Source: STD2-102 sp964414205 (GTDB taxonomy: Bacteria; Bacillota; Clostridia; Christensenellales; CAG-917). From it: DNA of 47,083 nucleotides. Where the stretch lies: NCBI GenBank assembly GCA_964414205.1, contig CAYPVP010000004.1:1-47083 (forward strand), read 5' to 3'. Shown piece after piece: positions 42,101-47,083 of this stretch. Position numbers and translations under genes: made by a program. The notes beneath the pieces are model-generated. The model was not told the DNA's origin. It did no database searches and saw only the letters and a program-made list of their open reading frames with translations. The stretch's first letter is position 1, and every line of letters begins with the position of its first letter.

Positions 42101-45100
42101 CAAACTTTTGCAAACAATTGGAATTTCAGCAGGACTGAAAGATTTGATTATTAGCGAAGACATCAACACAACAATTGAATTTAATCTTCAAGCAAAACTT
42201 GACCTTGAATTTTTGATGCTTCAACTTTCAGGAAAAGTGAACACCCCTGCCTATAATTCGGCACTGGCAAACAACAATTCTGAATTGTTGCTTGAAATCA
42301 AAACAACACGAAATGGAAACAGTGAAGTTGCGCTTGGAATTTACTATCAAAACAAACGAATTTTTATTGATGGAAAAGCAATTGGTCTTCAAAAGTTCTC
42401 TGTCAACATTGACTTGGTGTCGATGATTGCAGGAATTTTGAACAAGCCAACCCAAACTCCTACTCCTTCTCCTGCCCCTGCTGAAAGCATTGACGCTGTG
42501 TCTTCTGCTCTGCTTGGTGGTGCTTCATCACAAACAACAAAAGACATTGCTCTTGACTTTGTGATTTCTTTGGCACAAGACGGAGTTAGAATTGAAATTG
42601 CAAAAGGCTTGACCGACATGCTTTTGAATTTTGTGGGTGTTGGACTTGAAGACATCAAATTTAATCTTGGAATCATCACCAAAGGTGAAAATGCAGGCAT
42701 AAATTTTGATTTTGCAATTGTAAACGAAGGTGTTGACCAAATTGGAATCAATGCCCATGCTTCAATGCCAAATTTGAAGTTCTTTGAAAAGAAAGACAGC
42801 AACAAAGAGGAGTTGAAAGTCAACTTCCCTGATTTGGTCGCTGGTTGGACAAACATTCAAATTTTGAATGACCAAAACAAAATTGTTCTTCCTCCTGTTC
42901 ACTTGGAACTTCAAGGCTATTTTGAATTTAAAGCAGGTGTCAACGATGTTGGCGACAACACTGCCACAGTTGGTGAATGGCTCAATTCTGTTGCCGTTGC
43001 TATGATTGCAAAAGATTCAACACAAGGCCTTGGCGCAACACTTGACAAACTTTTCAAAAACCCTGATGTCAAATCTTTCATTTCAAAATTGGTTGCAGAA
43101 TTCAAAATTCCTGCAAACATTGGCTCTACAATTGGTTTCAAAATTTCAGTCAATTTGAAACTTGACAGCCTTTCTGCCTATGACAGCGAAGGCAAATTCC
43201 AAATTTCAAAATTGATTGATGTAAACTACATTTTGTCTCATTCTGACATTGCATTTGAAATTTACAACGACAAAGTTGACAGCACAAGTCAAGACAAGAA
43301 AAAACTTGTCGGAATCTATTTGATTTATAGTGGTGAAAACGGCTTGGGCAACCCATACAGCAATTTGTATGTTGACCTTGACGGAATTTTGGGAACAAAA
43401 GACATCCATGTCAAACTTCAAGGTTTCAGCATTGATGCTTTGCTTGGCACAAATCAAAAGCCTGCAACCCCAACACCAACACCATCTCCTGCTTCACAAT
43501 CAGTTGTTGACGCAACAAGTTCTGCTTCAACTTCAACACCTGCTGATGAAAACAAAAACACAATGAATGCCATTGCTGCTTTGATTGGTGCTGGAATTTC
43601 ATCGTTTGTTGTTGACAAAAATGGTGTAGAAATCAACTTGGGACAAAACCTCGTTGGAGTTTTGCTTGGAACATTCCTTCAAGGTATGTATGTTGATGAT
43701 GGAAACGGTGGAAAAGTTCTTGCTCCAATGATGCAACTTGGCAGTGGAAGCAAAATTAAATATGATTGGACAAAAGGAGAAGTTTCTGCAAACATCGAAG
43801 CAAAACCACTTTCTATTGGTTTTGGAATTGGTGGATTGTTGCTTTCTCTTGACGGACAAACAAAAGTTGTTGGAAAAGACTTTGACGAAAATTCTTATAT
43901 CGGACTTGAAAGTTTGACTGAATTCTCAATTGCTCTTTCAGCAGACTTGAATTTGCAACTCAAAGGTCAAGACATCAAAGTTCAAGACTATTTGAGTGCA
44001 TTCATTGCAAACTTGGCAATTGACCTTGATGTGAAAATCACAGATGATATGATTGCTGGGCTTTCACTCAACATTGCTGGCGACATCAATCTCAACAACG
44101 CAAACGACACAAGATTGTTGTTTGAAATGAAAAATGCTTCACAAGAAGTTGTTTTTGGTTTCTATTTGAAAGGTAGCGCACTTTATATTGATATGGGCAG
44201 TTTGTCAAGCCACAATGCAGTTGTCAACGATGTCAAATTTGCTGAAATGTTGAAAACTCAATTGCAAAACATGCTCAAAAAAGTGACTGCAAGTGGTCAA
44301 GACCCAACAGGTCAAGCAGTTGTTGCAGAACAACAATCTGCAATGACAGCAGAAGATGCTTTGCAAATCATTGTTTCTCTTGCAAAAAATGAAGTAAAAC
44401 TTGAACTTACACAAGATTTGATTTTTGCATTGCTTGAAGTCATCATCAACAAAGACAAACCTGAAAGTGCAAGAGTTGACCTTTCTGGAATTCTCAACGG
44501 AGAAAACGGAAACCCAAATCTCGGACTTTCAATCAGCATCAATGTTGACACAAATGCTCCTTCAATTTCAATTGTGATTGATTCTTCAATTATCACTTTG
44601 ACAGCATCAATAAATGATCCATACATTGCAACAAAAATTTCAGACAGATACAAGGCAATTTTTGCAAACAAATTGACTGGTGCTGATTGGAATGGCTACT
44701 ACATGCAAGTTGATGGTGCATTCTACAAAATTGCTTCACAAAATAGATATTCAAAGAACGGAAATGTTTACATTCAAAATGATTTAGGTGACTATTTCAA
44801 ACCTGTTGCTAGTGTTGAAAACTATTTGCAACTCATTGATGGAACAACCATCTATTCGTTGATTGAATCTGTTGACGACCGTGTCAACGCAAAAATTGAT
44901 GAAATCAAAGCAGAAAACAATTTTTCTGACTTGAATGACTTCCCTTATGCTTCATTTGAATTGAATTTGACATTTGCCTATGATATGAAAGCAACATTTG
45001 TCAAAATGACAGCAGAAGAAGTTGCATCCTATCAAGGAGACAAATATTCACGTGACGATGCAGGCAGATTCTATCTTGACAAAAATGGTACATACAAGAA

Positions 45101-47083
45101 GTTGCCTGTTGATTTGCAAGCAGTTTTGGATGCTGTTTTGAGCATGGACTCTCTCAACACTTTGAAAGACATTGTTCTTTCAACAGCAAGTGATGGTTCT
45201 GTGTTGAAACTTGGCGACATTTTGGCTCGTCTTGCTTTGCAACTTCAATTTGATGACCCACAAGCAAGAACAATCAACTTTGCAATCAAAGGAAATGTTG
45301 ACTTCAAGTCTTTGGGCTTGATGGATGTCATTCGTGGTGAAAAATCACTTTCTACATTCAAATTTGATTTGCAAACAATCTACAAGCACATTGATGTTCA
45401 AGCAGTCATTTCAACCAATGCTGACAATGAATATCATGAAATTGCTTTTGGCTTGATTGATGAATTTGTCTACATCAATTTGGAAGGTCTTGGTGGCCCT
45501 AAATTCAAAATCAACTTTGCAGAAATTATGAAGTTGATTGCAAAACCAGCACCAACTCCAACTCCTGCTGAAATTTCTGCAACAGGTGACCCACAACCAG
45601 CAAAACCTAAATTTACAATTTCTGATGCAATTGGCATCATTGTGAAATCTGTTGTCATCAAGGCTGCTGCAAGAGTTGGCGAATTTACTCCTGCAATTGA
45701 CTCAATCAACATTGGTTTCAATTCAAACATGCTCACAGGATTGCTTGATGCAATTTTGGGAACAACAACTACTGAACTTGCAAGATTTGACATTGATGAA
45801 AACAACAGTGGTGTTTTTGCAAAATTCGGCTCAGGTTTGGGATTGACAGCAAAAATTGCGTTTATGAATGGCACATCAATCGGCCTTGAAATGGCTGGCG
45901 AAAACGCATTTGTTGTTGATGTTGCAAGAAACACAATCATTTTTGATGAAAATCAAAAGAATGAATTTGTTGACCTTTCAAACTTCAAAATTCAAAACTA
46001 TAATTTCAGTGTTCAAGGCGAATTGTATTTGAACTCTGATGGTGAAAAGTCTTATGACATTTCTGGCTTGTTTGGTGGCTTGCTTGGTGATATGCTCGTC
46101 CAATTTGGAACAAATGAAATGTTTAAAGACAGCCTTATTTTCAGACTTTCAGCAGACTTCAACATGGCTGATTTGTATTTGGAATATTTCACTTCAAAAG
46201 CAGAATTTGCTTTGATTGCAGAAGGTGAATATGTTCCAACTGATGAACGCTATGTAAAAGTTGGTGACAAGTTTGAACTCAACCCAAATGGCGACTACAA
46301 ATGCACCAAGAAAAAAGCAACACTAAAAGACTTCATTGAAAAATCTGATTTCAGTTCGTTGGAACTTGCATTGGAAATGCTTGCAAGAGATGAAAACAAC
46401 AACATCAAAGAAACAGCACTTGGTGGTTTCTATTTGCATGCAAACACTTTGTATTTTGATGGCGACAATGTTTTTGCTTCATATGATGGAGAAAAAGCAG
46501 GCGTCTCAATGATTCCTAATGTTTCTGAAACTTTGATCAAAATTGCTGGAACAATGGATTCAATTTCAGATTCAATTGCAAATGCAGGAAAGAAATCAGA
46601 AAAGAATGCTGGGGCTTCTGCAACACAAGAAAATCCAGTTTCTGAAAAACAACAAAGAGATGCAGTCATTCAATTGTTGATGAATGACCCTTCAATTCAA
46701 CTTGTTTTGACAAAGTCTTTCATTTCAATTTTGCTTGGAATGATTGTGCCTGACCTTGGACAAATTGGAACAATCTTTGACAACCTCAACATTTCATTGT
46801 CGGTTGACAAAGGTGAATACATTTACAACCCAATTACCAGCGATGCTCTTTGCGCTCCTGAAAATCGTTTTGACAAACTTGAAGATGGAACTTTTGCTCA
46901 AAAGAATGATGGCGAATGGAAAATTTTGACAGATTCAAAATATGTCAAATTGGATTTCAGCGAAGTCTATTTGGGAACAAAATATACCTATACCAATGGC
47001 GTTTATGTTGTTGATGTGAATGGTGAATTCAAGAAAAATGATAATGGTACATATTCTAAAATTCATGTGGGTGTTGATGGATT
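39132..47083 (+). CDS. Giant repeat-containing surface lipoprotein (partial, runs off the right edge)
   Basis: Open for 2650 codons without a stop, so the protein exceeds 2650 residues. It starts with a lipoprotein signal (Leu-Phe-Ala-Cys, Cys24). Roughly eight diverged copies of a 270-430-residue domain follow. Each has a recognisable hairpin: a strand ending Val/Ala-x-Gly-Ile/Leu/Phe-Tyr, a turn, then Leu-Tyr-Val-Asp-Leu-x-Gly-x-Leu-Gly or a variant; anchors fall near residues 147, 450, 804, 1077, 1412, 1684, 2113 and 2440. Pro/Thr/Ser linkers occur after the anchors at 1077, 1412 and 2113. Long amphipathic strands (Leu-x-Ile-x-Leu-x-Ala-x-Leu-Asn-Leu) predominate. The layout suggests a chain of half-barrel or LolA/LppX-like sheets, a guess from pattern only. 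No enzymatic motif and no cell-wall anchor seen in the visible part. GGAGAGAG precedes the ATG. Confidence 0.88.
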   Translation, partial: MRRKFSILLVVVMLIVTCVSLFACTKTAPPITTTPGGDDTNAGVGSVASSIAWDKIVSSIVKLDEQDKTVLNLDQRVVVGGNIENGSGDPLFGYNLAFDMQGSIDARDALRNGDGSLVTPIEKSKSAFKIEMKKINYVTNEESTVFGAYYKNGVLLLDVSVLSGGKTVFKVTDADVPSVVEMLKTTYKNMNLQSKLNDLLNTNIDVLNMKVIDLVVNLLFKDCTIVEDASGKSKISVNLEAPDKIIEIGLNALAGMLGNVGTQILSMIDGFGIKFGFNGKLVVTTDVNGVFENIDSKLSILLKDQAGNVNNALSVKYQKQDIFVDNGVDADGKPNVKIPDFPETSYVDFSFTELTLDVNVHVDADQDGNLTINGISNAFGSLLTNLLGNIASSDLGKMPISLKDIHKDMKLTVRADVDMINNANSVVLIRLTTDKGMVAGLYYYGAENTMYVDLSGVLGDSGKYKVENLDLSKVVREKLNSVIGNIGKNGKIASNENLSFDQKLATYISETVVARGNSTISDEDRRVVFNQVMEMLGKGSVEIEGKTYEIVKEAKISEAGVAEVDVFGIIKTVLKALDVNMGAGITIDSIVLDLSDEVLISILGMFTENPKLPLHIGEIRIDAKGFMTGANFSMSITGKDVLQGIGIKIGSTGKPVAPGETGYAEYLEARTFLKYGAIDEFAEQGVIYNSKDFISDKVLTVKEQYFTMSENGKLNIEKLSVGATLSFGYNASDGDLGSIKYEDSAVGTIINLMLKSFGNNQANIELSVKANLNLKSLLSSEIQLQIRVDNDDNKVVTIILKEKYLYLDLTSLLGESGRIKIDISQFVKDGATSDDAVATANEPGASNKIDMIGLVGIALKGVNVGDGYIEVLLATGVISKVLNALDNNIVNKISFSQEFDEGVGGIRLTMNDGLNLTQINLFMYATIGAKVSFTAQLGDIQVQVAPLAITVADDDKYIDFMSNPNLFLSLNSTIDLNAKAGTIDLSKGLDKLLQTIGISAGLKDLIISEDINTTIEFNLQAKLDLEFLMLQLSGKVNTPAYNSALANNNSELLLEIKTTRNGNSEVALGIYYQNKRIFIDGKAIGLQKFSVNIDLVSMIAGILNKPTQTPTPSPAPAESIDAVSSALLGGASSQTTKDIALDFVISLAQDGVRIEIAKGLTDMLLNFVGVGLEDIKFNLGIITKGENAGINFDFAIVNEGVDQIGINAHASMPNLKFFEKKDSNKEELKVNFPDLVAGWTNIQILNDQNKIVLPPVHLELQGYFEFKAGVNDVGDNTATVGEWLNSVAVAMIAKDSTQGLGATLDKLFKNPDVKSFISKLVAEFKIPANIGSTIGFKISVNLKLDSLSAYDSEGKFQISKLIDVNYILSHSDIAFEIYNDKVDSTSQDKKKLVGIYLIYSGENGLGNPYSNLYVDLDGILGTKDIHVKLQGFSIDALLGTNQKPATPTPTPSPASQSVVDATSSASTSTPADENKNTMNAIAALIGAGISSFVVDKNGVEINLGQNLVGVLLGTFLQGMYVDDGNGGKVLAPMMQLGSGSKIKYDWTKGEVSANIEAKPLSIGFGIGGLLLSLDGQTKVVGKDFDENSYIGLESLTEFSIALSADLNLQLKGQDIKVQDYLSAFIANLAIDLDVKITDDMIAGLSLNIAGDINLNNANDTRLLFEMKNASQEVVFGFYLKGSALYIDMGSLSSHNAVVNDVKFAEMLKTQLQNMLKKVTASGQDPTGQAVVAEQQSAMTAEDALQIIVSLAKNEVKLELTQDLIFALLEVIINKDKPESARVDLSGILNGENGNPNLGLSISINVDTNAPSISIVIDSSIITLTASINDPYIATKISDRYKAIFANKLTGADWNGYYMQVDGAFYKIASQNRYSKNGNVYIQNDLGDYFKPVASVENYLQLIDGTTIYSLIESVDDRVNAKIDEIKAENNFSDLNDFPYASFELNLTFAYDMKATFVKMTAEEVASYQGDKYSRDDAGRFYLDKNGTYKKLPVDLQAVLDAVLSMDSLNTLKDIVLSTASDGSVLKLGDILARLALQLQFDDPQARTINFAIKGNVDFKSLGLMDVIRGEKSLSTFKFDLQTIYKHIDVQAVISTNADNEYHEIAFGLIDEFVYINLEGLGGPKFKINFAEIMKLIAKPAPTPTPAEISATGDPQPAKPKFTISDAIGIIVKSVVIKAAARVGEFTPAIDSINIGFNSNMLTGLLDAILGTTTTELARFDIDENNSGVFAKFGSGLGLTAKIAFMNGTSIGLEMAGENAFVVDVARNTIIFDENQKNEFVDLSNFKIQNYNFSVQGELYLNSDGEKSYDISGLFGGLLGDMLVQFGTNEMFKDSLIFRLSADFNMADLYLEYFTSKAEFALIAEGEYVPTDERYVKVGDKFELNPNGDYKCTKKKATLKDFIEKSDFSSLELALEMLARDENNNIKETALGGFYLHANTLYFDGDNVFASYDGEKAGVSMIPNVSETLIKIAGTMDSISDSIANAGKKSEKNAGASATQENPVSEKQQRDAVIQLLMNDPSIQLVLTKSFISILLGMIVPDLGQIGTIFDNLNISLSVDKGEYIYNPITSDALCAPENRFDKLEDGTFAQKNDGEWKILTDSKYVKLDFSEVYLGTKYTYTNGVYVVDVNGEFKKNDNGTYSKIHVGVDG

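Noticed and set aside
40000..47083. Many small frames on both strands within the giant gene
   Set aside because: All are shadows of the long open frame, which stays in phase at every anchor I checked up to the edge.

Overview
The window is AT-rich DNA from a spore-forming low-GC Gram-positive bacterium (Bacillota, most likely an uncultured Clostridia-like lineage). The evidence is a set of sporulation and germination genes (spoIIR, sleB, ypeB, yabP, yabQ), Firmicute-type gene order (glmU-like/pth/mfd and walJ/.../rlmH), sigma-A promoters with 16-17 bp spacers, purine-rich ribosome sites and U-tailed terminators. TAA, TAG and TGA all end genes, so the code is standard. Codons ending in TA (TTA, CTA, ATA, GTA) are avoided despite the AT richness; TTG and CTT are the main Leu codons. 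No tRNA, rRNA, CRISPR array, transposase or phage gene was recognised.

Layout. 1-3526: a repeat tract, a small helical protein and spoIIR on the minus strand, divergent from sleB-ypeB. 3527-9745: a beta-propeller-like lipoprotein, a FabG-type reductase and a 1053-residue lipoprotein behind an exact consensus promoter. 9746-12830: a noncoding motif tract, an XRE-cupin regulator, a GNAT-like protein and GlnRS. 12840-14823: a zinc-ribbon protein coupled to a membrane protein. 14877-18334: a tightly coupled operon walJ - CPBP protease - CPBP protease - rlmH, followed by an M14 peptidase overlapping tadA. 20045-27897: a GlmU-like protein without its uridylyltransferase half, pth and mfd, then a large lipoprotein where a PrsA-type foldase is often found. 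27937-28712: yabP-yabQ on the minus strand.

29002-33880: a condensation-fold acyltransferase overlapping a zinc-ribbon membrane protein, a compact AlaRS and a PHP-family histidinol-phosphatase-like enzyme. 33881-34951 is about 1 kb of noncoding sequence holding hairpins and nested tandem repeats. 34952-37550 (minus): an archaeal-type phosphoglycerate mutase and an HGSNAT-like membrane acyltransferase. 37855-38688: a DUF4380-like mutarotase-fold protein. 39132 to the right edge: the start of a giant lipoprotein, open for 2650 codons and still unfinished, built from about eight diverged copies of one domain.

Taken together the region combines translation and RNA quality-control housekeeping, envelope and spore functions, and several large lineage-specific lipoproteins. 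The most unusual items are the giant repeat lipoprotein and its smaller relative at 6451, the acetyltransferase-only GlmU, the AlaRS lacking two domains, the lipoprotein after mfd with an InlB repeat and a regular five-cysteine ladder, the paired CPBP proteases between walJ and rlmH, and the nested 78-bp repeat array near 34.5 kb.
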